Part shown: in pieces, positions 54,056 through 63,690 of the stretch | How the letters are laid out: each line of letters opens with the position of its first letter | Numbering within the stretch: position 1 is the stretch's first letter | Assembly: GCA_014607495.2 (NCBI GenBank) | Contig: CP053169.1 | Location: 5,704,001-5,768,000, forward strand | Origin: Carposina sasakii | Lineage: Eukaryota > Arthropoda > Insecta > Lepidoptera > Carposinidae | Reading direction: 5' to 3' | DNA: 64,000 nucleotides | The notes under the pieces: model-generated | What the model was told of the DNA's origin: nothing | Database searches by the model: none | Seen by the model: the letters and a program-made list of their open reading frames with translations, nothing else | Made by a program: the position numbers and the translations under genes

Positions 54056-54170
54056 ATGATTTAGTGTACAGAATTGTTAAGGTCTTAATTTAAAAATATA
54101 TATGTTGATATTATTGAGAATTTAGAGTTTTGTGTTTGTATAAAGTAGCTTTAATCTAATTTTAACAGTC

Positions 54171-54206
54171 ACAGCGGGGACGCATGTGCTGATCAGAATG
54201 GCCGAA
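54171..54206 (+). other. Possible polypurine tract and LTR start
   Basis: 'acagcggggacgca' is followed by TGTGCTGATC at 54185. A purine-rich run directly before a TGTG start is what a Ty3 plus-strand primer site and LTR edge look like. If so, the 3' LTR spans 54185-54521. Confidence 0.5.
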
Positions 54207-54521
54207 TGTAAGCAAATATTAGAAAATAAACAATGTTTAATTAAATTTGTAGGAGAATATTGTACTTTTATATGTAATAAGCGTGATATTTATTTAAATT
54301 TAAGTAGTTTGTCGATAAAAACCAGAGTGTAAAATTATTATGAAAAGTGTCGGTAATAAAAAAAATGGCGGAATTCAAGCATTCATTCTGCACTTACCTC
54401 TCTTTGAGAAAAGTTGTTTGGTTGGATAATAAAGGATTGTTAAAACTGTTTTGTTACAATAATATAATATTATTAACTAAGAGTGAGACTTATTATTATT
54501 TACAAGTTAAATTAGTTTTCA
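54207..54521 (+). repeat. 3' LTR of the first Ty3/Gypsy element
   Basis: 315 bp, nearly identical to 48187-48503. Ends TTTTCA, followed by unrelated 'atttagtgatgg'. The true start may be 54185. Confidence 0.92.
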
Positions 54522-54757
54522 ATTTAGTGATGGCTAGGTGTCTATTGTCATAATTTGATACAAGCAACGTCGGCAATTATGATTATTGTAGGTATTCATA
54601 AGATTTAACTTTGAAAATCTGGTCTAAAACAGTTAATTATTCATTTTATATAGATTGACTAGTGCCAGTTTTTATAAAATGACGAGAGGTCTACCTATAA
54701 TCATGCTGTGTAAAAAATATATTGGTATATAAGGATAACTTAGATTTTATTTATTTT
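54522..54757. other. No recognisable feature
   Basis: Nothing recognised. Confidence 0.5.
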
Positions 54758-54759
54758 AG

Positions 54760-54897
54760 AGTGTCGATTTCTAACTAACAACACGGAAAGATTACATTTT
54801 AATGTCTTCAACACTACATATAGTATTGAAGTTGAATCCTCAGTGACATTAACATGTAAGATTTTCAGTGTTGTTGTTAATTAGAAATCAACATATA
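54760..54897. mobile_element. Foldback MITE-like palindrome, 138 bp
   Basis: The left arm 'tgtcgatttctaactaacaa' continues with 'cacggaaagattacatttta'. The right arm pairs with it: 'taacatgtaagattttcagt', then 'gttgttaattagaaatcaac'. Single copy in the window; no clear duplication. Confidence 0.7.
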
Positions 54898-55118
54898 TTA
54901 AAAGAACTATTCAAAAGTATCTGAGATTGCGGTTTATAAGGTGGGTAAACATTGACAAAAGGACATTTTCTGCATAGATGCCTTACCCAAAGTATAAGAT
55001 ATAAATCTCGAATTAAGTGCCGAAGTGAGAATTAAGCTCTAAGTTAGAGCTAAGTTAAGATATTTTTATTTTAAGAGAACTAATAGACGGTGCCTTTTGA
55101 GGACTAGAAAACTCTTTC
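54898..55118. other. No recognisable feature
   Basis: Nothing recognised. Confidence 0.5.
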
Positions 55119-55119
55119 T

Positions 55120-55264
55120 ACTAGATAGTATGGAGAATTTTTTAATATCTCAGAAATTTTCATACAATCTTGAAAAATAAACTTGTGATTTCGAGTCTCA
55201 AATTTTATATATAGGTTCTCTACAGTGGGCTATTCGCTTAACATACCCTTTTTGTTACAGCCTG
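55120..55264. mobile_element. Family A MITE, right half only
   Basis: 'tagatagtatggagaatttt', 'acttgtgatttcgagtctca' and 'ttcgcttaacataccctttt' end at 'gttacagcctg' followed by TATA. The left arm is missing. Confidence 0.75.
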
Positions 55265-55818
55265 TATATTCCTATACAATGCCTTTCTTCATTTAACCGG
55301 GTTATTTTAGTACTTTTCAAAGGTATTTTACCTATTTCCTTCTCATAAAACTAACACACTTTACTTCTCATTGACCATTACTGGCGGGTTTTTTACGGAA
55401 CTAAAAGTAAACATATAAAAAAGTGTCAAAACCAAATACACACTAGCGCCAAAACTTGAAGTTAATAAAGCACTTGTAACTGCCCATTAACGGTAGCATT
55501 TTAGAAAACTAAAATTATAGTACAAACGTTAATTTCTCCATGCCTACGATAATTACAATTTTACAGCTTACAAATTAGAGTTGGATTTACTATAAAGATA
55601 AGGAATAAGGCAATTTGTAGATCTACATTTCGTTTGACATAAAGTTTAAAAATGGCGTACTGTAACGCCCGTATTCTTAGTGTAACTATGAGAGCCCTTG
55701 AAGGCACTCGATGAAGGGTTGAGTGAGCAGTGCGTGTTAAATATCTATTATAATGTAGTAGGTAAGTTAACAGTGGACTTGTCATGACCAAGACATTTTC
55801 TAAAACGACCACCGATAT
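55265..55818. other. No recognisable feature
   Basis: An 83-codon minus frame has no recognisable features. Confidence 0.45.
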
Positions 55819-55819
55819 A

Positions 55820-56042
55820 CAGAATGATTTTTGGTCGTCAACGTTCCCGAAAACTACGGAATCTCCTCATCATCAGGATGATTTTTCTCCATGGAAGCAT
55901 CTGCGTTTTTTTGCATAAATGCACATAGACGCGCGTAGCAAGATAAGAGAAATAATTAATATCTGTCTATGAAAAATAAACGTACTTTATTTGATGTATA
56001 GAGTACGTGCCCTTCGTTAAGGGTGGCAACAAAAAAACCCTT
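55820..56042 (-). mobile_element. MITE family B, copy 4, internally deleted
   Basis: Reverse orientation: starts CAGAATGATTTTTGGTCGTC, then 'atggaagcat' and 'gcataaatgcac', and ends 'cccttcgttaagggtggcaa' with 'aaaaaaccctt'. TATA flanks both sides. About 160 bp shorter than 36355-36737. Confidence 0.8.
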
Positions 56043-56298
56043 TATAGTGTAGGTACCTACTATGTGAATAATTTACCTATACATTTTTTATTTCCCCTGG
56101 CTTGTCCTATAAGTACATCAAACATCCAGATAGTTGACGCATGCGTTTATTTGTAAATTGATATGATGTTTACATAATAATAATAAAGGTATTCTGACCG
56201 ATAAACTACGATAGATATACTAGACATTTATGTATACAAGTGGGCGCCCCGTGAACAAAATTCCGCCATGTTAGATTATTTATTTAATGTATTTATTT
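56043..56298. other. No recognisable feature
   Basis: Nothing recognised. Confidence 0.5.
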
Positions 56299-56299
56299 C

Positions 56300-56362
56300 C
56301 TGTGCTGATGGATTCATACATCACCTCCATTTCCTCCTATGCATGTCGTTAGAGTTGACTAA
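56300..56362 (+). repeat. R1 dispersed repeat, left part
   Basis: 'cctgtgctgatggattcata' and 'gcatgtcgttagagttgact' begin the R1 copy split at TAA 56360-56362. Confidence 0.7.
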
Positions 56363-56590
56363 GGGGTCATCCATAAATTACGTCACTCGAATTTCATGAT
56401 ATTTTGCCCCTCCCCCCCTTCTTGTCACAGCTGGTAACATTTGTGAGACCCCCCTCCCTAGTGTGACGTCACATTTAAGCTTTTTTTGCAAATTTATATT
56501 TAGAGATTTATTTATTTTTATTTATTTATGTGACGTCACGAAATTTAGGACCTCCCCTCACCCCCTGTGACGTAATATATGGATAGCCCC
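56363..56590. mobile_element. PIF/Harbinger-like MITE inserted in R1, 228 bp
   Basis: Starts GGGGTCATCCATAAATTACG and ends CGTAATATATGGATAGCCCC, with TAA on both sides (56360-56362, 56591-56593). The intact R1 copy at 2975 reads 'gactaaggaa' at this point, confirming the 3-bp duplication. It contains two 'tgacgtcac' palindromes. No frame. Confidence 0.85.
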
Positions 56591-56769
56591 TAAGGAATTT
56601 AGAGGACGTTCTCTCAGGCGATAAGCTAGCAACACTGATCTTTAACATCTGACCCCACTATGCTAAACGTGACTATAGGATCTTCTTCGTGATCGTGCAG
56701 ATCTGGCTACCTAATTTTTAGGAAGACAGCCGTGTGTATATGTATAGTATACACATACAATACTACTTC
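56591..56769 (+). repeat. R1 dispersed repeat, right part
   Basis: 'taaggaatttagaggacgtt', 'ctcaggcgataagctagcaa', 'gaccccactatgctaaacgt', 'cgtgatcgtgcagatctggc' and 'agccgtgtgtatatgtat' complete the copy. Confidence 0.75.
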
Positions 56770-56780
56770 CTAAAATACAT

Positions 56781-57850
56781 CATCATTTACAGCCCTGAGA
56801 AGTCCACTGTTGGACATAGGCCTCCCCCAACAACCTCCACTCCGACCGGTCGGGAGCAGCCTGCATCCAACCGACGCCCGCAACCTTGACCAGGTCATCC
56901 GTCCACCTCGCGGGTGGCCTTCCCACGCTGCGCTTGCCGATACGTGGTATCCACTCTAGAACTTTCCGACTCCATCGGCCATCAGTTCTTCGAGCTATGT
57001 GCTCTGCCCATTGCCACTTCAGCTTGCTGGACCGTTCAGCTATGTCGGTGATCTTTGTACGTCTGCGTATCTCCTCATTTCTGATTCGATCACGCAGAGA
57101 GATCCCAAGCATAGCTCTCTCCATCGCTCGCTGTGCGATCCTGAACTTTTTTATGAGGCACATAGTTAGAGACCACGTCTCGGTACCGTAAGTCATCACC
57201 GGCAGCACGCACTGGTTGAATACCTTCGTCTTTAAGGACTGGGGTATCTTGGACACAAATAAGGTTCGTAGTTTCCCGAACGCTGCCCAGCCGAGTTGGA
57301 TTCGCCGAGTTACCTCCTTCTCAAAGTTGGACTTACCTAGTTTGACCGTCTGTCCCAGGTAAACATACTCGTCAACAACTTCAAGCATCGAGCTCCCAAC
57401 CAGTACAGGAGTGGGCGGCACATGGACGTTCGACATGATCTTCGTCTCGTCCATGTTCATCTTCAGGCCCACCTGTTGGGAGACTCGATTGAGGCCATCG
57501 AGCATTGTGCTTAGATCCTTCAGCGATTCTGCCATGACCACGATGTCGTCTGCGAACCGAAGGTGAGTGATGTATTCGCCATTGATATTGATACCGAGTC
57601 CTTTCCATTCGAGAAGCTTAAAGGCGTCTTCCACTGCATTAGTAAAGAGCTTCGGAGATATAACATCTCCTTGTCTGCAAAGAAATCGGCTCAGTGCTCC
57701 GCTCCTGTACTCGTACCGACATGGTGGCATTGCTGTATAAACACTTCAGCACTTCGATATATCGATGGTCAATATGGCACCGCTGGAGAGACCGCAACAC
57801 TGCCCATGTCTCGATCGAATCAAAGGCCTTCTCATAGTCCACGAACGCTT
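56781..57850 (-). mobile_element. RTE-like LINE, 5'-truncated, with 11-bp target duplication
   Basis: Minus-strand LINE fragment covering the reverse transcriptase from motif A to the 3' end. Exact direct repeats CTAAAATACAT flank it (56770-56780 and 57851-57861), so it inserted already 5'-truncated between an R1 copy and a LINE tail. The 3' end has a 'gatgatg' run typical of RTE tails. Clade assignment rests on recognised similarity of the C-terminal region to insect RTE proteins. Confidence 0.85.
56783..57850 (-). pseudogene. Reverse transcriptase remnant of the RTE-like LINE
   Basis: Two frames together. The upstream frame (about 57850 down to 57680) has RT motif A (FVDYEKAFDSIE). The downstream frame (57730-56783, 315 codons at most) has QGDVISPKLF (motif B region), LRFADDIVVM (motif C, FADD) and then a long C-terminal domain with RMQ-like and GRPPARWTDD segments. 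The frame changes around 57680, and the endonuclease and N-terminal RT are absent, so it cannot act. Start and end are set by the repeat boundaries and the stop at 56783. Confidence 0.85.
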
Positions 57851-57861
57851 CTAAAATACAT

Positions 57862-58135
57862 ACATACATATATATAATTACGCCTTTATCCCTTACGGGG
57901 TAGGCAGAGCACCAAGGGCCGATAGAACCACATGGTGCCACTTCTGACCAATTTTTAGGGTATAGTTGAGATGTACAAGTTCGGTTAGTAGTGACAGGTG
58001 GTCAGTCCATCGCCTACAAAACACCAAGACCCTCTTGTCCCTCTACTGACTTGTACAGTATGCCCGGGAAGAGAAGCAGCTATAGTACCTATTATACGTC
58101 TTTTTTTTCACTCCCAGATCAGCATAGAAGAATGA
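57862..58135 (-). mobile_element. LINE 3' tail with (CATA)n, copy 2
   Basis: (CATA)n then 'ttatcccttacggggtaggc', with the same order as 45228-45492 and few differences. It shares its left border with the right-hand duplication of the RTE fragment, so the RTE inserted at its edge. Confidence 0.75.
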
Positions 58136-58240
58136 TGAGGTAATAAAAATATATTATATGCTTAGAGAATATATTGAAATATACAATTCAAACAATACAC
58201 AAAATATAAATAATTACGTTATTACAAATACTAACTACAT
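58136..58240. other. Short AT-rich spacer
   Basis: Nothing recognised. Confidence 0.5.
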
Positions 58241-58244
58241 TATA

Positions 58245-58504
58245 CAGGGTGTAGCAAAAAGGGTATGTTAAGCGAAAAGCTATGTAAATAGCCCACTGTA
58301 GAGAACCTATTCACAAAATTTGAGACCCGAAATCACATGTTTATTTTTCCCGACAGTATGGAGAATTTTTAAATATCTCAGGAATTTTCATACAATCTTG
58401 AAATATAAAAATGTGATTTCGAGTCTCAAATTTTGGAAATAGGTTCTCTATAGTGGGCTATTTACATAGCTTTTCGCTTAACATACCCTTTCTGTTACAC
58501 TCTG
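58245..58504. mobile_element. Palindromic MITE, family A
   Basis: Starts CAGGGTGTAGCAAAAAGGG and ends GTTACACTCTG, 260 bp, with TATA flanks (58241-58244, 58505-58508). Confidence 0.85.
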
Positions 58505-58773
58505 TATAAAACTAAAAATTAATTTAATCTACACGAAATTAAATATATTTACAAAGTTGCCTTCTACCGGCATTGCGTTGTATAGCAATGCTATTTTTTT
58601 GCGCAAAAAAGAGACCAGCATTCTGGTCACGGGAGCTTTCGCGTAATATATTTGAAATTTCCCGGTAGAGGCGATGAGCGTCTGGTCCCCCTGTTTTGAC
58701 AGTGTCAATCTTGAAAGTATGCTTATTATCATTGCAAAACTAGTCTGTATAAATAAACAAGCAAAAGTATATA
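58505..58773. other. 269-bp spacer between two family A MITEs
   Basis: A 104-codon minus frame runs from the MITE into this spacer; no domain recognised. Confidence 0.45.
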
Positions 58774-59033
58774 CAGGGTGTAACAGAAAGGGTATGTTAA
58801 GCGAAAACCTACGTAAATAGCCCACTACAAGGAACCTATCCACAAAATTTCAGACTCGAAATCACATGTTTATTTTTCCAGATAGTATGGAGAATTCCTA
58901 CACAACTCAGGAATCTTCATACAATCTTGAAAAATAAACATGTGATTTCGAATCTCTAATTTTGAAAATAGTTTCTCTATAGTGGGTTATTTACATAGGT
59001 TTTCGCTTAACATACCCTTTCTGTTACACCCTG
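58774..59033. mobile_element. Palindromic MITE, family A
   Basis: Starts CAGGGTGTAACAGAAAGGG and ends GTTACACCCTG, 260 bp, with TATA flanks (58770-58773, 59034-59037). Confidence 0.85.
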
Positions 59034-59037
59034 TATA

Positions 59038-59915
59038 CGAATTCACTTTTAACATCATCTTAAATCCAACAACGACAAAGAAACAATTACCACATTGATC
59101 AAAGAATTTGATCCGCACCGCGCAAAAGTAAATAATTCAATTTTAAAAGAAAGAACACAAAAGCATTGATATTAAACAGTCAAATCAAGCGTAAGATTAC
59201 ACTTGACGTGTACGATGTATGGAAAAAGAAAAATAAACGTACAAGACGAAAGAAGACGCAAAATTGCTCCGAGCTATTACAATATGCTCCCGTGGTTGAA
59301 CTCTTAAGATTGTGTCTGATTGTGGCGGTGCGAACGAAACAGATATTATGTAAGAAAATGGATAATGGTGCCTATTAGAACGCATCTATTTAAAAATATA
59401 AAAGATGTCGATCCAAACTACCTACAGTTTTGGGCCGGAAAAAATCTTTAATAGGAAAACTAGAGACGTGATTATGGGTAGAGGCGGGGTCTCTTATAAA
59501 ATGTTCAAAAAAGAGGGCCATGAGTTTCTAATTATAGTGCCATATTTTGAATGCTGTCACTCAATTAAGATATAATATCATCTAAGAGAATAACGGGTGC
59601 ATTTTTAACGGAATTTTAAGTTTTCCTTTATTTTAAGAAATTTTCAAAGTTCGTTTCAATTCGCTCGAACCGCTCGAGTCAGCATCCACCTTTACGTTCG
59701 TAACTCATAAGCCCTCATGTGTATCCCTGCATGCAATTCACATTAAAACACTTCAATTGCTAAAGAAATCGTGGTATAAGCATGAAACAGGCTTATTCCC
59801 CGTTTGAGAATTATTTTGAAGTACTCGTGTTCCCTTTTGTGGAAATTCTTTTGTTGCGCATATGATTTATTAAACTGGATCTCAGTTGGGCGTTCTGTAT
59901 TGTGTTGTGTCACTG

Positions 59916-59916
<1 letters not shown>
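59038..59916. other. No recognisable feature
   Basis: Frames of 70 and 62 codons overlap on opposite strands; neither has a recognisable domain. Confidence 0.45.

Positions 59917-59967
<51 letters not shown>
59917..59967. repeat. (AT)n microsatellite
   Basis: About 50 bp of near-uninterrupted AT dinucleotides directly before the second Ty3/Gypsy element. Confidence 0.95.
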
Positions 59968-59971
<4 letters not shown>

Positions 59972-60372
59972 GGAGTGGTGACATCTGCCGGGTGTTAGCA
60001 AAGCACCTTGTGGCGCATCTAGTTTGCTTGCTATGAAATGTTTACCTTATAGATTTGTGATTAAAGGAAACGTCAGGTAATAGTACCTGGGTGGAATCAG
60101 AGATGGCGTTGTTCGAGGGTAAGTCGGTAAAGTTGTTCGACTGACAGTGACACTTGGTGGAACGCCATTACGGTGAAGACATTCGAATTGAGCGTTGGTT
60201 AGCAAACGTCATCTCTGGGATCACCGCGTTTTCCTGGTATTGATTTGTATCCATTTAAATTAAGGCAATCGCGTGTTATTATAAAGTTAATCGTTTGTAA
60301 TAATTAAATTCAATCTATCGGCTATCACCGCGTGATATTATTTACGACGCCTACGTTTACGAACTACACGTA
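59968..60372 (+). repeat. Probable 5' LTR and leader of the second Ty3/Gypsy element
   Basis: Begins TGTCGGAGTGGTGACATCTG, a plausible TG start, directly after the (AT)n run and ends at the Gag start. Inside are two inverted copies of an 'agagatggcgttg' / 'aacgtcatctct' motif (about 60100 and 60207). The LTR/leader border cannot be set because no second LTR lies in the window. Confidence 0.5.
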
Positions 60373-61527
60373 ATGGATCCTCGCGATGATAATCTTACCG
60401 TGGAGAAGGACCCATCTACGTCATCAGAATTGGGATGCGACCCGGATCACCCACATGAAACACGTGCTTCAAATAGTGACTCGAGCGAAGAAAAATGGCG
60501 TCTTCTCTTCGAGCAACAAAATCAAAATTTTCTGGCGTTGGTGCAAGCAATAAAACTACCTGCATCTTCGGACTCTATTCGCCTTCCTGATTTCGACCCA
60601 GAGAAAAGAGACATCGACGCCCGAGCTTGGATAACGACCGCGGACATGTGTATCACAGATCGACAACGCCATGGATCTTCTCTGATGATCGCGTTAAGCC
60701 ACGCACTCAAGGGCGAAGCATCATATTGGCTGTCTTCAATATCGTTTCCTAATATGACGTGGGCCGATTTTAAGGAGCTTTTCGTAGCAAGGTATGACTG
60801 TCCTGAAACTGCTGCTTCCTTTCTCATCAGTATGCACGACAAGAAACCGAGAGATAACAAGTGCCTGGCCTCATACGCCGCTACCCTCATAACATCCTTA
60901 ATGGCAAGGTGGAATGGACTGACTACAGAACAGATAGCAATAGCCACTGTCTTAGCTCATATTTCAAAACAAGAGCCACGTGTTCAGAGGATTGCTATAA
61001 CGACTGACATCAAGATGCGTAACCATTTACAAAAGGAACTGAAGGCTGTCTCGTTCCTGAAGAGAAGTTATTCATCAAGTATTTATCGTGATGGACCCGA
61101 CCTAAAAAGAAACCGACCTAATGGATCTGCTGTGACCATCAAGTGCTTTAATTGTGGACAACTAGGCCACAAATCTCTTCAATGTCGCAACAAAGCCAAT
61201 TCGAAGAAGCAAGATGACCGGTCCAAACACAGGTCCTTTCACGGGGACCATAACTCGACCAACCAACCTACAGGGAGAACCGATCGCATCAGCTGCTTCA
61301 ACTGCCGGGAACAAGGCCACTATGCATCCGACTGCCCGAAGAGGAAAATCAAGGAGGGGAACAACGGTACCGGCGGCGGCACTGGAACTGGTCCAGCTAA
61401 GGAAAAGCGAGTAGACGTGTGCATTGTGAATGCGCCTTCGGGTTCTCTGCGTCACTCTGGTGAGTCGTTTCCATTTACTTACGACTCAGGTTCAGAGTGT
61501 TCCTTAGTTAAGAATCGATTGCTTTGA
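60373..61527 (+). CDS. Gag and start of protease, second Ty3/Gypsy element
   Basis: 384 codons from ATG 60373. The acidic N-terminus (about 1-45) is followed by a capsid-like region (about 65-230). Two CCHC knuckles sit at 258-271 (CFNCGQLGHKSLQC) and 308-321 (CFNCREQGHYASDC). The protease begins with YDSGSECSLVK, active-site Asp371. The frame stops at 61527 in the middle of the protease, and the remainder continues one base back in another frame. The second protease copy at 62660-62900 reads through the same region, so the break is a lesion. The Gag part could still be expressed. Confidence 0.88.
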   Translation: MDPRDDNLTVEKDPSTSSELGCDPDHPHETRASNSDSSEEKWRLLFEQQNQNFLALVQAIKLPASSDSIRLPDFDPEKRDIDARAWITTADMCITDRQRHGSSLMIALSHALKGEASYWLSSISFPNMTWADFKELFVARYDCPETAASFLISMHDKKPRDNKCLASYAATLITSLMARWNGLTTEQIAIATVLAHISKQEPRVQRIAITTDIKMRNHLQKELKAVSFLKRSYSSSIYRDGPDLKRNRPNGSAVTIKCFNCGQLGHKSLQCRNKANSKKQDDRSKHRSFHGDHNSTNQPTGRTDRISCFNCREQGHYASDCPKRKIKEGNNGTGGGTGTGPAKEKRVDVCIVNAPSGSLRHSGESFPFTYDSGSECSLVKNRLL

Positions 61528-63080
61528 AATTTAGTGGTAAGCGAATTTATGACAATGTTTCTATGACTGGTATAGGACAAACTTCTATAGCCTCGACCAT
61601 GCAAATTTTAATGACAATTGACATTGACAATATTAACTTTGAGATACTCCTTCATGTTTTACCTGACCATTGTTTGCGATACAACATTATGATCGGACGT
61701 GAAATTCTAGCTATCGGTTTGACTGTACATATGTCGGTAGATAAAGTACGTTTCGAGAAAATTAACATAGTCGAATCATGTGATGTAGTTGCAAATAATG
61801 GTATAGACCTTGACTTGGTAGATACTGACGTTAGTAATGAATACAGACCTAGGTTGATTGAGATTTTAGAACGGTTCAAGCTTAGTTTCATTACCGGTAC
61901 ACCTACTTCTCCTGCTGATACTGAACCTATGCAGATACGGCTCGTAGACTCGCACAAGACGGTAAATCGTCGCCCATACAGGCTGACCCCAGATGAACGT
62001 CAGATTGTGAGGGGCAAGATCAACGAGCTGCTTAATGCTAAGGTAATTAGACCTAGTTCTTCACCGTTCGCAAGCCCGATACTTTTGGTAAAAAAAAAAG
62101 ACGGTTCAGATAGAATGTGTGTCGATTATAGGGAGTTGAACGATAACACCATTGCTGACCGTTTTCCTTTACCACCCATATCTGAACAGATTGCTAGGTT
62201 GCACGGAGGACATTTTTTTACAATTTTAGATTTAGCATCGGGATTTCACCAGATCCCTATCGAGTCGGAATCCATAGAGCGCACAGCATTCGTGACAACT
62301 GAAGGTCAGTATGAGTACCTTACTATGCCCTTCGGTTTGAAAAATGCTCCTGCAGTGTTTCAACGTGCTCTCATACATGCTCTAGGCGATCTCTTGAACA
62401 AGTACGTTGTAGTGTACATGGATGACGTGCTAGTTGTGGCCAGTAACATCGACGAAGCTTTCGATAGACTAAAGGTAGTATTAGATGTTCTTTCTGGGAA
62501 GGGATTTTCGTTAAATCCTAAAAAGTGCTCATTCCTGAAAGAAAAAGTAGAGTACCTAGGCTTCGAGGTGCGCCGAGGTCAAATTCGTCTGAATCCACGA
62601 AAGATAGTTGCACTTACCGCTTTACCACCGACCGGCGCTCTTAATAATCAAGGTAGATTTTATGATTTTCATTTTGATTCGGGTGCTGAGTGTTCACTAA
62701 TAAAAGAAAGCGTTGCATCAAGTTTCAATGGTAAAAGAATTGCTAAAACTGTCTCTCTAACGGGAATTGGTCAAACCAGTGTATTCAGCACCCAGCAAAT
62801 ACTGTGTAATGTTGAAATTAATGATTATTGTTTAGAACTTTTATTACATGTTTTACCCGATGTGTATATGCGTAGTGATATTATGCTAGGTCGTGAAATA
62901 TTGAGTCAAGGCTTCGTTATTAACTTGTCAACAAATAATTTTAGCATTTCAAAACAAAATAATTTGACAGTTTTAAATTGTGACGTTTTAACCGATTCTA
63001 GTATCAGTAACGACTTTAGTAATGTTGACACAGATATACCCTCTTGTAAAAAGTCAGATCTTTTAACTATTTTAGGGTGA
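61524..63080 (+). pseudogene. Rest of protease, reverse transcriptase, then a second protease (chimeric)
   Basis: 518 codons open, without an ATG at its start. Residues 1-75 are the protease C-terminal half (MTGIGQTS, then IMIGREIL). RT follows with CVDYREL, ILDLASGFHQ (Asp236) and YMDDVLV (298-304). Near residue 370 (about 62635) RT stops abruptly. A second protease of the same family begins with FHFDSGAECSLIK (Asp385) and LTGIGQTS, where RNase H would be expected. The open frame across the junction looks fortuitous. The second protease differs at many positions from the first, so it comes from a diverged copy. Confidence 0.85.
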
Positions 63081-63366
63081 ATATTCCAGTTATTTTACAA
63101 CAGGTTTGCCAAAAACTCGTGTAACTACAGGTGAACTCGAAATTCGATTAATTGATCCGAAGTATAGAGGTCCTTTTAGGGTATCGGAGGTACTTGAAGG
63201 TAATCGTTATGTTCTTAAAGCCCTTAATTCCAATAGAACCTATAAGTATGCACATGACAGACTTAGGCGAATGCCTGCGAATGACATTACCAATGACATG
63301 CTGACATGTGACCGTGATGATAATCTGTGCGAACTTGACGGGGATGGACCGTCATGTTCTAATTAA
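63081..63366 (+). pseudogene. Protease-RT linker joined to integrase C-terminal domain
   Basis: In the frame of 63106-63366, about 15-20 residues resemble the linker before RT seen at about 61885-61955 (TGELEIRLID here, TEPMQIRLVD there). The sequence then passes into a GPF-type integrase C-terminal domain (RGPFRVSEVLEGNRYVLKAL, GPF codons 63169-63177) and ends with an acidic tail. Everything between, namely RT, RNase H and most of integrase, is deleted. A frame change separates it from the preceding protease. Confidence 0.8.
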
Positions 63367-63370
63367 TGTT

Positions 63371-63617
63371 GAGTTGACTGATTGAGAGTGGTTTACGGAT
63401 ACCGGATAGAGGTATTTAAGAGTCACTGGATGGAAGTGACTAGACTGGTATACGGAAGCTGGATGGAAGTTTCCAAGAGTCACTGGATGGAAGTGACTAG
63501 ACTGGTATACGGAAGCTGGATGGAAGTTTCCAAGAGTCACTGGATGGAAGTGACTAGACTGGTTTACGGAAGCTGGATGGAAGTTTCCAAGAGTTGCTAG
63601 ATTGAGGCAACTAGACT
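63371..63617. repeat. 57-bp tandem repeat, three full units
   Basis: Units at 63421-63477, 63478-63534 and 63535-63591 are nearly identical, with degraded partial units on each side. Each unit contains 'tggatggaagt' twice. Being a multiple of three, the array is open on both strands (72 and 62 codons), but nothing suggests it is translated. It lies after the integrase tail, the same position as the minisatellite of the first Ty3 element. Confidence 0.92.
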
Positions 63618-63690
63618 TACTTGACTGACGTTACTCTATATGGATTGTGTATACTGTAGCCTTGTTTTGGAATTATTTACCTTGTGTGTG
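63618..63690. other. Junction sequence between tandem repeat and RT fragment
   Basis: Short non-coding stretch; nothing recognised. Confidence 0.4.

Larger units (their letters stand above)
48187..54521 (+). mobile_element. Ty3/Gypsy LTR retrotransposon, young, one frameshift
   Basis: About 6.3 kb. 5' LTR at 48187-48503, leader to 48929, one long Gag-Pol frame (48930-53255), a frameshifted pol tail (to 53601), a minisatellite (53750-54055) and the 3' LTR ending at 54521. The domain order is Gag, two zinc knuckles, protease, RT, RNase H, integrase, which defines Ty3/Gypsy. No env frame follows pol. The LTRs differ by two substitutions and two single-base indels, implying recent insertion. No exact target duplication is seen, probably because the 5' LTR has lost its first bases. 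No primer-binding site was recognised after 48503. Confidence 0.93.

Noticed and set aside
56886..57877. Plus-strand frames of 101 and 104 codons over the RTE region
   Set aside because: They are antisense shadows of the LINE reverse transcriptase.
57850..58135. LINE tail inserted into the RTE element
   Set aside because: The 11-bp duplications enclose only 56781-57850, and no RTE sequence was recognised beyond 58135. The RTE inserted beside the tail.
61500..61560. Programmed -1 frameshift between gag-protease and pol of the second Ty3 element
   Set aside because: The break lies inside the protease, no slippery heptamer is visible, and the second protease copy in the same chain is uninterrupted there.
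63382..63600. 72-codon repetitive protein gene
   Set aside because: The open frame is a by-product of a 57-bp tandem repeat and exists on both strands.
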